DNA of 64,000 bases from Tritrichomonas musculus (lineage: Eukaryota; Parabasalia; Tritrichomonadida; Tritrichomonadidae): the NCBI GenBank assembly GCA_039105265.1, contig JAPFFF010000001.1, positions 4,216,001 to 4,280,000 on the forward strand, read 5' to 3'. The translations under genes and the position numbers were made by a program. The notes beneath the pieces are model-generated. The model was not told the origin of the DNA and ran no database searches. It worked only from the letters and a program-made list of their open reading frames with translations. Below, in pieces: positions 50,201 through 57,552 of the stretch; within the stretch, counting starts at the first letter, position 1; each line of letters starts with the position of its first letter.

Positions 50201-50951
50201 TTTCAAATTTCTTTCGTAAGAATGGAAATAATTTCTTTCGACCATAATCATTTAATTGTTCAAAATTAATTCTCCAATCAGTTGGTGAATCATTTAACAT
50301 TTTTATATAACCATCAACAATTCTATCTTGATCATTTTCATTATTAATTTTCATGAATTGAATAAATGAATCATCTTTTGAATGAGGTCTAATTGAATTC
50401 TGAATATTTAAGAAATAAGGATCAGTTGTTCTTTTTGGTTCATATTCTTTCGGCTCAGGAGGTGGAACTAATTTTCTCAAAGGTACATTTTGCTCACTAA
50501 CGGGCATTAATTTTCTCAAAGGTACATTTTGCTCACTAACGTTCGCCTCTGGATGCGGTGGAACTAATTTTCTCAATGGTACATTTGGCGGAGCTTTTTC
50601 TATGATTTCTTTCAATGATGATTTTTCTGGCTCAATTGTCTTTGGCTCACTGACATTCGCACTAGGTGGGGGTTCAGTAAATTCTTTTTCTGGTTTTGGT
50701 TCTGGGGGTTGATTTAAATATTGAGGGAGATTTGAATGAGTTAAACCTTTAACGAACCAAAATATTGAATCTCCATTCAATTTTCCATCGTAACCATTTT
50801 CTTTGACTTTTTGTATAATATACTCATTTAATATTTCTTTACTCCGATCCCCATTCTTTTTAGAGAATTCTTTAAACGTTTCTTTACCATTCGTTAAGAG
50901 ATTATAAATCTCCATTAATCTGTTAGGATTCGCTCTAATAGTTGTTGTCAT
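47214..50951 (-). CDS. Protein-primed family B DNA polymerase
   Basis: 1245 residues. Polymerase motif A is DFDAVSLYPS at about residue 852, motif B is NSCYGKT near 994, and motif C is YYQDTDS near 1085. Exonuclease motifs are CDFESD near 582, FHNLAYDIR near 640 and YCHQDVRIL near 770. Between exonuclease and palm lies the long insert expected of the protein-primed group. The N-terminal 180 residues are Pro/Glu-rich with three copies of NVPLRKL(V/M)P, outside the enzyme core. It copies linear element DNA from a protein primer at the terminal repeats. A class A promoter lies about 25 bases before the ATG. Confidence 0.92.
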   Translation of the reverse strand: MTTTIRANPNRLMEIYNLLTNGKETFKEFSKKNGDRSKEILNEYIIQKVKENGYDGKLNGDSIFWFVKGLTHSNLPQYLNQPPEPKPEKEFTEPPPSANVSEPKTIEPEKSSLKEIIEKAPPNVPLRKLVPPHPEANVSEQNVPLRKLMPVSEQNVPLRKLVPPPEPKEYEPKRTTDPYFLNIQNSIRPHSKDDSFIQFMKINNENDQDRIVDGYIKMLNDSPTDWRINFEQLNDYGRKKLFPFLRKKFENEIGELAATEKYKLSYSVGGQWHSVPLNGKTYEELLKNLTEENFIYQIEKNPGWEYDLEGQRLPEFSLFSQIKFSILKHPKHKNTVDGGFFKYLLKPGCPKVLVDYLVRLQIFDSLINEKTKKIKEELNDCCFIYALQQTGNYSESLLNQIRLRIQNRYLSQSSINHLCEEFNIHLNLTYIDDNSVAQKQSVRSMDKGKRKTYMGIQKAEPERTHKFNVYQKHYFIEEKTPFTYYYIKNIEKLDEDKYNKDWITDHWTKGRSFITSSNLIRELFKKNYFIPINYSQEHLLHSIFYNEIDQDISNTTLEYKDEYCCKLIEPKTKIIKQVETSYWFCDFESDTSSKIHIPFLCCLHSLDGKTKKEFLGEKCNINLLKYLPTDSICYFHNLAYDIRMILQNNNQNIKILSSIIKGNQCFNMTLKFENKKITFKDSYPIFSCKLSNLPLMFNIPCEKEIFPYKYYTFERLRTNKGQINEAGKEEDKTWTEQDYQLFRSNINKIKGCRLNNNEFDMWKYALFYCHQDVRILRESFVKFRQGFIQDFKIDPFKYISISSLANDVFNHKVYYGHDLYSVGGIVRKFCSYAVYGGRCMTAYNKKWHITEKLADFDAVSLYPSAIHRLYTVQGKPVVISKTELNYEFLSKQGAYIVEILVTGIHKHYPFPLIVKKTKDGNLNDDKFDKPFKMIVDNIYLEDLIEFQKIDFELIRGYYWPGKREYHIQKEIQKIFEKRLEYKSQDNPLQNLYKLIMNSCYGKTIERPIEKDFKYINDQDTLDNYWIKNYNKIVEDIELQNNMHAVRILRPIDKHFNFSLLGIHVLSMSKRIMNEVMCLAFDIGCHIYYQDTDSMHIEINDLPKLQKAYKEKYNRELIGKYLGQFHSDFPTINGHKEMPESIESYFLMKKMYIDKLQDSTGEIDYMTRGKGLTEQSIKYAYKNEFDNDPMKLYKYLYEGNQQTFDLTKGQPCFQMNKNMTVSTLNEFKRRISTPYKEGKREKYFEY
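50463..50590 (-). repeat. Short coding repeat in the polymerase N-terminus
   Basis: Three copies of a segment encoding NVPLRKLVP or NVPLRKLMP, two of them within a 57-base near-duplicate with SEQ. They sit in the proline-rich leader of the polymerase. Confidence 0.75.
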
Positions 50952-50974
50952 GTTAACTTTCTTTTACAATAAAA

Positions 50975-50996
50975 ATAATGGTCTGTCAAAACCGTT
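50975..50996 (-). promoter_or_regulatory. Class A promoter for the polymerase
   Basis: On the minus strand AACGGTTTTGACAGACCATT, then TTTTTATTG and the polymerase ATG about 24 bases on. Confidence 0.65.
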
Positions 50997-51013
50997 AATT
51001 AAAAAGAAAATGT

Positions 51014-51274
51014 TTATTTAGGTCGAGTTAATTGAAGAACGAAAACGTCTTTTATTAATTGTTCGATTTGAACACCACGTTCAGCAACTTTTCGATCAAT
51101 TCTTTGGACAGAACTTTCTAAACGTTCCAATCTTGAAGTTAGTTCATCAAGTTGAGAATTTATTTTTTGCATGAGAACTTTCGTTATATTCAAATCATTT
51201 CGAACATTCGATAGAAAATCTCTTGTTTGATCATCAATCTTTTTCTTCTCTTCGAAAAAGTCAGGTTCACTCAT
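51014..51274 (-). CDS. Small coiled-coil protein, 86 residues
   Basis: Starts MSEPDFFEEKKKIDD; residues about 25-75 form a heptad-rich coiled coil. Transcribed from a class A site just upstream that also faces the gene at 51328. Unknown function. Confidence 0.6.
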   Translation of the reverse strand: MSEPDFFEEKKKIDDQTRDFLSNVRNDLNITKVLMQKINSQLDELTSRLERLESSVQRIDRKVAERGVQIEQLIKDVFVLQLTRPK

Positions 51275-51280
51275 TTAAAA

Positions 51281-51302
51281 ATAATGGTCTGTCAAAACCG
51301 TT
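51281..51302 (-). promoter_or_regulatory. Class A promoter, shared by divergent genes
   Basis: Minus-strand AACGGTTTTGACAGACCATT six bases before the leftward ATG at 51274. On the other side TTTCATTTTTC leads to the rightward ATG at 51328, so one site serves two genes. Confidence 0.65.
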
Positions 51303-51327
51303 TTTTTTTTTTATTTCATTTTTCAAA

Positions 51328-51534
51328 ATGTCTGACCAATTAAAGAAAGCATTTGATGAAGTTAAAGAAGCATTCAAAAGTGTTAAAGAACTTGAAGAAA
51401 AATATTATTATTGGAAAGATCGAGGATCAGAATATGGTTCATTACATGATCTAGAAGAAGATTATCGAATGAGTCAAGAACATTTTGAACAAAAATTTGA
51501 AGAATTTTTATCTCTCATTCCTGATAATGACTAA
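51328..51534 (+). CDS. Small coiled-coil protein, 68 residues
   Basis: ATG 51328 gives MSDQLKKAFDEVKEAF. The frame extends upstream only through the promoter and the antisense of the neighbour, so this ATG is the start. Charged helices throughout. It overlaps the KilA-N gene end by 20 bases. Unknown function. Confidence 0.55.
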   Translation: MSDQLKKAFDEVKEAFKSVKELEEKYYYWKDRGSEYGSLHDLEEDYRMSQEHFEQKFEEFLSLIPDND

Positions 51535-52222
51535 AAAATTCATCTATTAACCTCTTTAATTTATCTAAACATGTTTTTGAAGCAGTAATGACAGAACTAT
51601 GAATTGAGACATCATTTGTACCAAAATTCTTACGAATAATATCTTTTATATCTCTATTTGGTGTCATAGCTATTGGCATATTATCTTTGAAATACCATTG
51701 ATTTTTTTCTTTTGGTTTGATATCACGATAATAATCTTTATGACGTTTGACTAAATGCAATTTAACTTTTTCTGGATTATCTTTTAATTCTTCTAACCAA
51801 ATTAAGAATTTATAATCATATTCTCTATTTTTAGGTACTAATCTTGGTTTTTGTTCTTGTCTTTGTTTTTCAAAATATTCATCTAATAATTTTAGAACAA
51901 AGAATGAATAAGTAGGTGAAGCCCAAATTGCTATATGATTTACTAATAATTTATGAACATAAATTCCTTTCAAATTATTCGGTAAATTTGGTCGATTTTC
52001 TAATAACTTTTGGTCAGTCGGAATTCCGACCGACTCAGAAATAAATTGAAATAACTCCTTTGTTTGTTTATTTTCATTCCAATTCTTAATTTTCTTTGTT
52101 GATTGACAAGCACTAATTATACTATTTGCTTGAAACATATTATCTTTCTTTGAACGTATAATCCGCAAATGTTCATTATATTGTAACCATTCATAATTTT
52201 CATTTATTTGCTCTACTATCAT
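51515..52222 (-). CDS. KilA-N domain DNA-binding protein
   Basis: 235 residues. Residues about 15-115 match KilA-N: FQANSIISAC with a following W (the 'FNATK...W' strand and helix), an ELFQF helix, then GIYVHKLLVNHIAIWASP and FFVLKLLDEYF, the most conserved part. The rest is a charged helical C-terminal half. KilA-N proteins of phages, large DNA viruses and Mavericks bind DNA and are thought to act as regulators. The start at 52222 is preceded by a class A site about 50 bases away. Confidence 0.85.
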   Translation of the reverse strand: MIVEQINENYEWLQYNEHLRIIRSKKDNMFQANSIISACQSTKKIKNWNENKQTKELFQFISESVGIPTDQKLLENRPNLPNNLKGIYVHKLLVNHIAIWASPTYSFFVLKLLDEYFEKQRQEQKPRLVPKNREYDYKFLIWLEELKDNPEKVKLHLVKRHKDYYRDIKPKEKNQWYFKDNMPIAMTPNRDIKDIIRKNFGTNDVSIHSSVITASKTCLDKLKRLIDEFFSHYQE

Positions 52223-52272
52223 TTTTGTTTTTGTAAGAGGATAAAAAAAATAAAAAGATAAATTAAATTTAT

Positions 52273-52296
52273 AAAAAGTGAAGTGTCAAAACCGTT
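52273..52296 (-). promoter_or_regulatory. Class A promoter, bidirectional
   Basis: Minus-strand AACGGTTTTGACACTTCAC then TTTTT, facing the KilA-N gene. On the plus strand TTCATTTTTTTAA leads straight to the ATG at 52311. Confidence 0.65.
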
Positions 52297-52310
52297 ATTC
52301 ATTTTTTTAA

Positions 52311-52598
52311 ATGTTACCTACTCATAGTTTGAATCTACTCAAAGAAAATTTGAATAGTTCAATTGATGAATTAATTAGACAAATACATACTGTTGAAGAA
52401 TTAGATATAGAGATTATGAAATTGAAGAATGATCCTGATTATGAAAGTTTCCTAGAGGAATTAGAGAAAGAGAAACAAAAATATGAATCCAAAAAAGCTG
52501 AAGTAATTCAAAACACTCAAACCTTAATCAACTTCATCGAACAAAAAAAATCAACCACACCGAAAAAAATAAAATTATCAGTCATATTGAAAGAGTAA
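52311..52598 (+). CDS. Small coiled-coil protein, 95 residues
   Basis: Starts MLPTHSLNLLKENLN; charged heptad helices at about 10-75 and a basic tail. Promoter shared with the KilA-N gene. Unknown function. Confidence 0.6.
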   Translation: MLPTHSLNLLKENLNSSIDELIRQIHTVEELDIEIMKLKNDPDYESFLEELEKEKQKYESKKAEVIQNTQTLINFIEQKKSTTPKKIKLSVILKE

Positions 52599-52618
52599 AA
52601 AATTATTTCTTTATTTAT

Positions 52619-52981
52619 TTAATCTCCTTTAATTATTTTTTGGAGTTCTTCCAATTTTTGCTTTAATTCTTCTTTGTTATTGAAACTATCAATAACTTCA
52701 TTCATTTTGAGAATGAGAGCTTTCTGATATTTTCGAACTTTTTTTTCGAATTTGAGATGATATTCAAGAGTTTCATGAAGACACGAACTCATTTTATGAA
52801 AATCTTCCACTGTACTATCCACGCTTTGAATTTCCAGTTTTAAATGAGCATTATGACGTTTTGCGTCATCTAGGTAATCAGTTATGGACTCTTGAGGATC
52901 GTCTTCTTCCTCTTCTTTTTCCATTTCTTTAACAGTTTCATCAATATCTTCTTTTGAATAGTTACCGTACCAAGACTTCAT
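52619..52981 (-). CDS. Coiled-coil protein, 120 residues
   Basis: ATG 52981 gives MKSWYGNYSKED. The frame opens eleven codons earlier, but those codons are the class A promoter itself. An acidic segment (EKEEEEDDPQE) comes first, then two long charged helices. Unknown function. Confidence 0.6.
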   Translation of the reverse strand: MKSWYGNYSKEDIDETVKEMEKEEEEDDPQESITDYLDDAKRHNAHLKLEIQSVDSTVEDFHKMSSCLHETLEYHLKFEKKVRKYQKALILKMNEVIDSFNNKEELKQKLEELQKIIKGD

Positions 52982-52985
52982 TAAT

Positions 52986-53009
52986 AAAAAGTGAAGTGTC
53001 AAAACCGTT
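52986..53009 (-). promoter_or_regulatory. Class A promoter, bidirectional
   Basis: Minus-strand AACGGTTTTGACACTTCAC plus TTTTTATTAATG for the gene at 52981. On the plus strand TTTCATTTTTATTAAATG starts the surface protein gene at 53024. Confidence 0.7.
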
Positions 53010-53023
53010 TTCATTTTTATTAA

Positions 53024-53842
53024 ATGTTGGTTATCTTTTTGATACTCATTAATCGACCATCAATTGAAGGAATACCTGATGATGCTGAATGGATTTCTTG
53101 TTTTGATTGGGAAATTGTTAATGGTAAATGGGATTCTCCAATACCGAATGATGACTTAGAATGTTGGACAAATTCAGGATTAGCAAACAATTTAACACTT
53201 AAACAATCATTTACTGCTTGGAAATTTTGGATAATTGGTAAAATTCATACCGATCATGGTGAGGCTGAACTTTTATGGAATTCTCAAAATTATCTCATCA
53301 ATGAAAAATCCGAGATTGCACAAGATTGGATAATTGTTTTTGAATCAAATGAATTTCCACAAATGCTAACAAATATTATTATTAATGTTCAACAACATAC
53401 ATGCATCCAATTTCGAGGTATTGCATATTTAAGAAATGAATCATTAAATCCATCAATTTCACCATCTCTTTCACCATCAATTTCACCATCTTTATCTCCA
53501 ACATTTAGTCCATCTCTTTCACCATCATTTTCACCATCAATTTCACCATCATTTTCACCATCATTTTCACCATCTCTTTCACCATCTTTTCAATTCTCTA
53601 TATCAGATCAATTCTCTGAATCCTATTTTTTCAATTTCTCTGAATCCTATTTTTTCAATTTCTCATATCAATTCTCTCCATCAGATAGTGAACAAAAGAA
53701 TGTATCAAAAATAATAGGTTTATCTGTATCTATTCCATTAATAATTCTTATGACTATTGCTCTTGGAATTATCTTTTGCAAAAATCAAACCAAATTTCCA
53801 ACTGAAAATATTAATTCAGACTCTGACTCAGTTGGACTTTAA
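53024..53842 (+). CDS. Single-pass surface protein with Ser-Pro repeats
   Basis: 272 residues. A hydrophobic N-terminus (MLVIFLILIN) suits a signal peptide. A globular domain of about 130 residues has five Trp, several Cys and NxT/S sites. Residues about 144-190 are SPSxSPSL/F repeats that would be heavily O-glycosylated, like a mucin stalk. Then come two copies of an SESYFFNF segment, a transmembrane helix at about 230-253 and a short acidic cytoplasmic tail. This is the layout of a type I membrane glycoprotein. A role at a virion or host-cell membrane is inferred from context. Divergent from a small coiled-coil gene on a shared promoter. Confidence 0.65.
   Translation: MLVIFLILINRPSIEGIPDDAEWISCFDWEIVNGKWDSPIPNDDLECWTNSGLANNLTLKQSFTAWKFWIIGKIHTDHGEAELLWNSQNYLINEKSEIAQDWIIVFESNEFPQMLTNIIINVQQHTCIQFRGIAYLRNESLNPSISPSLSPSISPSLSPTFSPSLSPSFSPSISPSFSPSFSPSLSPSFQFSISDQFSESYFFNFSESYFFNFSYQFSPSDSEQKNVSKIIGLSVSIPLIILMTIALGIIFCKNQTKFPTENINSDSDSVGL
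53450..53650 (+). repeat. 12-bp Ser-Pro repeats and 24-bp duplicate
   Basis: About a dozen units of the form TCACCATC(T/A)(T/C)T(T/A), encoding SPS plus Ile, Leu or Phe, followed by two copies of a 24-base unit encoding SESYFFNF. Confidence 0.85.
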
Positions 53843-53880
53843 AAAAAAATAAATAAACAAATTTAATCTCTTTTTATTTA

Positions 53881-54141
53881 TTAAGGAGTAGTTAAAATTT
53901 TCTCTCTTGAATTGTAGATTTGAATCTTATTAAAGAAATCATGTTCAATCATTGTTGTGAAAACAAATGGTGTGTCATGAACTTCTTTCTTAAATCGGTC
54001 AAGATTGTTATTTTCAAGATCATTGATCATAACATTTAATTTGAACATGAAAAATAACTTTAAATGTCGGAAATCAGACACGATATCATTTTTGAACAAT
54101 TTTCTAAATTCTAATTCAAGGTCTTGTTCAGTAACAGTCAT
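53881..54141 (-). CDS. Small helical protein, 86 residues
   Basis: Starts MTVTEQDLELEFRKLF; helical with a DLKLFFMFKLNVM-like hydrophobic stretch. The promoter just upstream reads CCGTTTTTTAACCGC then TTTCATTTTCATTT on the minus strand. Unknown function. Confidence 0.55.
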   Translation of the reverse strand: MTVTEQDLELEFRKLFKNDIVSDFRHLKLFFMFKLNVMINDLENNNLDRFKKEVHDTPFVFTTMIEHDFFNKIQIYNSREKILTTP

Positions 54142-54143
54142 AA

Positions 54144-54172
54144 ATGAAAATGAAAGCGGTTAAAAAACGGTT
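54144..54172 (-). promoter_or_regulatory. Class A-like promoter
   Basis: Two oppositely written AACCG/CCGTT cores and a TTTCATTTTCATTT initiator-like run directly before the ATG at 54141. Confidence 0.5.
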
Positions 54173-54176
54173 ATGT

Positions 54177-54440
54177 TTATTTATTCTTTAACGTTTCTTC
54201 CAATTTTTGGAAATTCTCTCTGTTGGAAGTTGCTAAAATCCCAACTGTTATTAGTAAAGAATGTAATTGTTCTTGTCTCTCTGGACGAGAATCATTTTTT
54301 AAATCAATTTCTTGATCAAAGAATTCTTCAGTCATTTTGATCATTTGATCACAAGTTTTTTCAATTTCACCTCTAGTGAATTTTAACAAATTTATTAATT
54401 CTTTTTGTTTTTCACTAGGTAAACTTTGTTGGCCCTGCAT
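54177..54440 (-). CDS. Small helical protein, 87 residues
   Basis: Starts MQGQQSLPSEKQKELI; two or three charged helices, one Cys, no domain. The ATG follows a class C promoter (AAAAAGTTCATTTTTTTAA). Unknown function. Confidence 0.55.
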   Translation of the reverse strand: MQGQQSLPSEKQKELINLLKFTRGEIEKTCDQMIKMTEEFFDQEIDLKNDSRPERQEQLHSLLITVGILATSNRENFQKLEETLKNK

Positions 54441-54460
54441 TTAAAAAAATGAACTTTTTG
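54441..54460 (-). promoter_or_regulatory. Class C promoter
   Basis: Minus-strand CAAAAAGTTCATTTTTTTAA ending at the ATG of the 87-residue gene. It has the same core as 54916-54938 and 60338-60356. Confidence 0.6.
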
Positions 54461-54501
54461 AGAAGGATAAATAAAAAGTATTTTGAATGAGAAAAATTAG
54501 T

Positions 54502-54915
54502 TTAGTTTAACTTTTTCTTATTTCTTGTGCAGAGAATGTAAATATTCAGAATGAGAAGTAAGAAGACGAGTGATAAAGTCAAAAAACCAAAACCACAACA
54601 GGAACTTATATCATCAGCTAAACGTTTCAGAGTCTTTGGAATATTTGCTTCAAGAATGTCACAATATTGGTCAAATTCCCAATCAAGCATTAGATCAGCC
54701 CAATTTCCTACATCTTGAGTTGAAAATTTGTTTCCTGTTTCGTCATTTAGTTTATCATTTGTTTCTTTCAAATCAACCAAATATGAATCCCAAGTATCTT
54801 TATTATATCTATGATAGAGCCAATTATGACGAAGACTTTCACATGCTCGTTGAGCTTTGGGATCAGTTTCTTTTTTGCATCGGTTCATTAACAAGAACAA
54901 GATTGCGAAAAACAT
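54502..54915 (-). CDS. Two-pass membrane protein
   Basis: 137 residues from the ATG at 54915 (MFFAILFLLMNRCKKE). The frame opens 33 codons earlier, but a class C promoter lies directly before this ATG, so the longer form is unlikely. The N-terminal hydrophobic segment is a signal or first membrane helix. About 85 polar residues with several Cys and Trp follow, then a second membrane helix (FGFLTLSLVFLLLILNIYIL) with a basic end. Probably a membrane protein of the virion or host cell; unknown function. Confidence 0.6.
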   Translation of the reverse strand: MFFAILFLLMNRCKKETDPKAQRACESLRHNWLYHRYNKDTWDSYLVDLKETNDKLNDETGNKFSTQDVGNWADLMLDWEFDQYCDILEANIPKTLKRLADDISSCCGFGFLTLSLVFLLLILNIYILCTRNKKKLN

Positions 54916-54938
54916 CAAAAATAAAAATGAACTTTTTG
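54916..54938 (-). promoter_or_regulatory. Class C promoter
   Basis: Minus-strand TTCAAAAAGTTCATTTTTAT followed by TTTTG and the ATG at 54915. It decides the start of the membrane protein. Confidence 0.6.
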
Positions 54939-55007
54939 AATTAAAATTTTTATTAAACTTTTTGTGAGTGAAAATTTTTAGTTTGTGCGCACAAGAGAGC
55001 ACATGAG

Positions 55008-55037
55008 TTCTCATGAGTTCTCATGAGTTCTCATGAG
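55008..55037. repeat. 10-bp tandem repeat
   Basis: Three copies of ATGAGTTCTC followed by a partial fourth, at the very end of the 180-residue gene and just past it. The repeat contains the self-complementary TCATGA. Confidence 0.7.
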
Positions 55038-55553
55038 TGCACACTTTCTTTTATACCATGTTTTTTGAATTCCTAGAAATCTTCTTCTTTTTGCTTGAAA
55101 ATTTTCTCTGACTAATCCTAAATTTCCAAAAGTGCGATTCGAAATTTGTGTATGAAAAAATTGATTGTACAAATAAACGATTTCATCACTTGGATATTCT
55201 CTATTTTTATCAAGAATTTTTAAAAAATCTTCAAAACAATTTCTTTTGTTGAGTCTTGTCTCCAATTCATCTCCCCAATCTGGTGGTCTTGGATTTCCAT
55301 GACGGTTTGGATTTGCTGGATGTTCTTCTAATTGTTTTTCTACAATTTGATTAATTCCTGCATAAAATTCTTCTTCGTTTGGAGACGTTTGTTGAGGTTC
55401 ATTAAAATTACGGTCTATTTCCCAATCATCAATTTCATTATTGACAACAAAGTTTTGAAAACTATTATTTAAATTTTGCATGTTTGGTGATAATTGATAT
55501 TGAGGTGAACCACCAGTTGAATTGTGTAGAGGTAATTCATTATCACTTGACAT
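55011..55553 (-). CDS. Unknown protein, 180 residues
   Basis: Starts MSSDNELPLHNSTGGS. Asn/Gln-rich first 80 residues, then a basic helical half with ENFQAKRRRFLG. The start follows TTCATTTTTTAATTA on its own strand, and the divergent helicase gene shares the AACGG site between them. No family recognised. Confidence 0.55.
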   Translation of the reverse strand: MSSDNELPLHNSTGGSPQYQLSPNMQNLNNSFQNFVVNNEIDDWEIDRNFNEPQQTSPNEEEFYAGINQIVEKQLEEHPANPNRHGNPRPPDWGDELETRLNKRNCFEDFLKILDKNREYPSDEIVYLYNQFFHTQISNRTFGNLGLVRENFQAKRRRFLGIQKTWYKRKCALMRTHENS

Positions 55554-55569
55554 TAATTAAAAAATGAAA

Positions 55570-55591
55570 AACGGTTTTGACAGTCACTTTT
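55570..55591 (+). promoter_or_regulatory. Class A promoter for the helicase, shared
   Basis: AACGGTTTTGACAGTCAC then TTTTATTTTTG before the ATG at 55604; the other arm faces the 180-residue gene. Confidence 0.65.
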
Positions 55592-55603
55592 ATTTTTGTA
55601 GCG

Positions 55604-57307
55604 ATGAATCAACCAACCTTCCTCTCTGATGATTTCTTAATTCCAGAAGCTAGACAAATGGAAAATATAAATGAGGATGTCTTTCCTCAATATCAAGCTC
55701 AAGAATTTCATGATCGTGATTTTCAAGTTAATATCGATCTCATTGAATTGTTTCCTGATGATGTTGTTGGATTGTTAAATTTATTTGAACCAACACTTGA
55801 AAATTTAAATAATTCTATCAAATATATCTTTCATGCTCCATATAATTCAAACCATTTGTATGATATTGTGAAAAATTGGTATCTTTCAAATCAAGTAAAT
55901 TCTGAACAAGATCTTCAAGCAATTTGTAGTCAAGAAAATCATCCAGAAGTTTCAAATCATTGGATCTTCCCAATTTTGAATGCACTCTCAGAATCTCAAA
56001 GAAATGTTATTTGGGAGAAATATTTCAATAATACAATTAACCAATTTGTTCAAATTGATTTTGGTGAAGATTGTTCAATAAACTCATTTAGATATAAGAA
56101 TTATGAAAGAAAATATTTTTCTACTGGAATTCGTGTTGGGGATTTCTTTACTGATTTCAAAAAAGTTTGTTGTTATATTCAACTTGACAGAATCTTCATA
56201 ATTAAAAAATCAAATACGTTAGAAATGTTAAATCCTACTCAATTTGCACCAATATTAAAACAAATTAAATTAGGATATTCAAAAGTTAGTAAAAAGAATA
56301 AGAAAGTAATTACTGCATTTGATGTTGTTTCCTTTGGAAAGAATATGGATTTCATTACTTATGAACATATGAAATTCTTTTCCAATGATCCAAACATTTT
56401 TTCATATTTTCATTGGTATCCTTATTCAAGATTAAGACTTTGTACACAAAATGTGATTCAACCATTTTTGGATCATATTTTTAGAGGTATTGCAAATTCT
56501 AATCAAGATTTATATGATTATATCATTAAATGGATTTCATTTATTTTTCAACATCCAGATGGTAAAACAGGTACTGCATTAGTTATTATTGGTCACCCAG
56601 GTTGTGGGAAAAATACATTTACGGACACTATTTGTTTATTATTAGGTGAATATTCTGATCCAAATGCAAACTTTGATAATATTACAAGCAATTTTAATTT
56701 ACAAATCTTAAACAAAAAATTAGTGGTATGTTCAGAAATGTTAGATTATAATCTTAATCGAAAATATCCTCAACAACATGAAAGATTAAAAACATTAATC
56801 ACAGAAAGATTCACTACTATTGAAGGAAAACATATTAATACTGAATCTAAAGAAAATGTTGCCAATTTCATCTTCTTATCAAACAATCCTGCTCCTATTC
56901 GAATTGATGAACATGATAGAAGATTTATTGTTACAAATTGTTATCCAATGACAGGTCGAGACTATTTTGATCCTTTACATAATCTTATTAAGACACAAGA
57001 TTTCAAAAACAATTTAATTACTTTTTTCTTGACTGTTGATTTATCTGATTTCAATCCTGCACAATTTCCTAATACCCAATCTAGAATGTATTTAATGAAC
57101 TTTTCAAAACCTCCTGAAAAATTATTTATTGAGGAAAACTTACAAAAATTCAGAAATGGTTATGTAGCTTTTGAAGCCTGGACTGAATTTAAAAAATGGG
57201 CAAAAGCAAAAAATTTCAAATCCATAACTTATCAAGATTTTCATCAAAAAATATTACAATACTGCTCATTCAATAATAATAATGATAAGAAATATAGATT
57301 AAGGTAA
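55604..57307 (+). CDS. Superfamily 3 (D5/S3H-type) helicase
   Basis: 567 residues from MNQPTFLSDD; nine upstream open codons are promoter. Walker A is GHPGCGKN at about residue 329, the B strand KLVVCSEM near 374, and motif C NFIFLSNNPAPIRI with following DRRF near 425. The C-terminal winged-helix-like tail matches D5/primase-helicases. The N-terminal 300 residues lack a clear primase motif. Such helicases unwind DNA at virus origins in nucleocytoviruses, virophages and Polinton-like viruses. It pairs with the polymerase for element replication. Confidence 0.85.
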   Translation: MNQPTFLSDDFLIPEARQMENINEDVFPQYQAQEFHDRDFQVNIDLIELFPDDVVGLLNLFEPTLENLNNSIKYIFHAPYNSNHLYDIVKNWYLSNQVNSEQDLQAICSQENHPEVSNHWIFPILNALSESQRNVIWEKYFNNTINQFVQIDFGEDCSINSFRYKNYERKYFSTGIRVGDFFTDFKKVCCYIQLDRIFIIKKSNTLEMLNPTQFAPILKQIKLGYSKVSKKNKKVITAFDVVSFGKNMDFITYEHMKFFSNDPNIFSYFHWYPYSRLRLCTQNVIQPFLDHIFRGIANSNQDLYDYIIKWISFIFQHPDGKTGTALVIIGHPGCGKNTFTDTICLLLGEYSDPNANFDNITSNFNLQILNKKLVVCSEMLDYNLNRKYPQQHERLKTLITERFTTIEGKHINTESKENVANFIFLSNNPAPIRIDEHDRRFIVTNCYPMTGRDYFDPLHNLIKTQDFKNNLITFFLTVDLSDFNPAQFPNTQSRMYLMNFSKPPEKLFIEENLQKFRNGYVAFEAWTEFKKWAKAKNFKSITYQDFHQKILQYCSFNNNNDKKYRLR

Positions 57308-57312
57308 CTTTT

Positions 57313-57510
57313 TTATTTAATTAATTCTTTTCTTAAAAGTTCAATTTCTTTTTCTACTTTGTCTCTTTCTCTTCGTAAATCCATTAATTTTCTAAAATCT
57401 TTATCATCATAAACCATTTGATTACCAATAATTCCTGCCTTTTTTTCGATGGCATTTATTTGTTCATCTAAGATATCCCATTTCTCGTAAGCTTCTTCCA
57501 ATTTAGACAT
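57313..57510 (-). CDS. Small coiled-coil protein, 65 residues
   Basis: Starts MSKLEEAYEKWDILDE; one heptad-rich charged helix broken by a Gly/Asn turn near residue 30. Class A promoter directly upstream. Unknown function. Confidence 0.55.
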   Translation of the reverse strand: MSKLEEAYEKWDILDEQINAIEKKAGIIGNQMVYDDKDFRKLMDLRRERDKVEKEIELLRKELIK

Positions 57511-57522
57511 GAAAACAAAAAT

Positions 57523-57544
57523 AAAAGTGAAGTGTCAAAACTGC
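57523..57544 (-). promoter_or_regulatory. Class A promoter
   Basis: Minus-strand GCAGTTTTGACACTTCAC then TTTTATTTTTG before the ATG at 57510. One base of the AACGG core differs. Confidence 0.6.
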
Positions 57545-57552
57545 TTTTTTAT

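Noticed and set aside
29973-54141. Adenovirus-type cysteine protease of the element
   Set aside because: I looked through the small genes for the His-acidic-Gln-Cys order and found no convincing candidate, so none is called.
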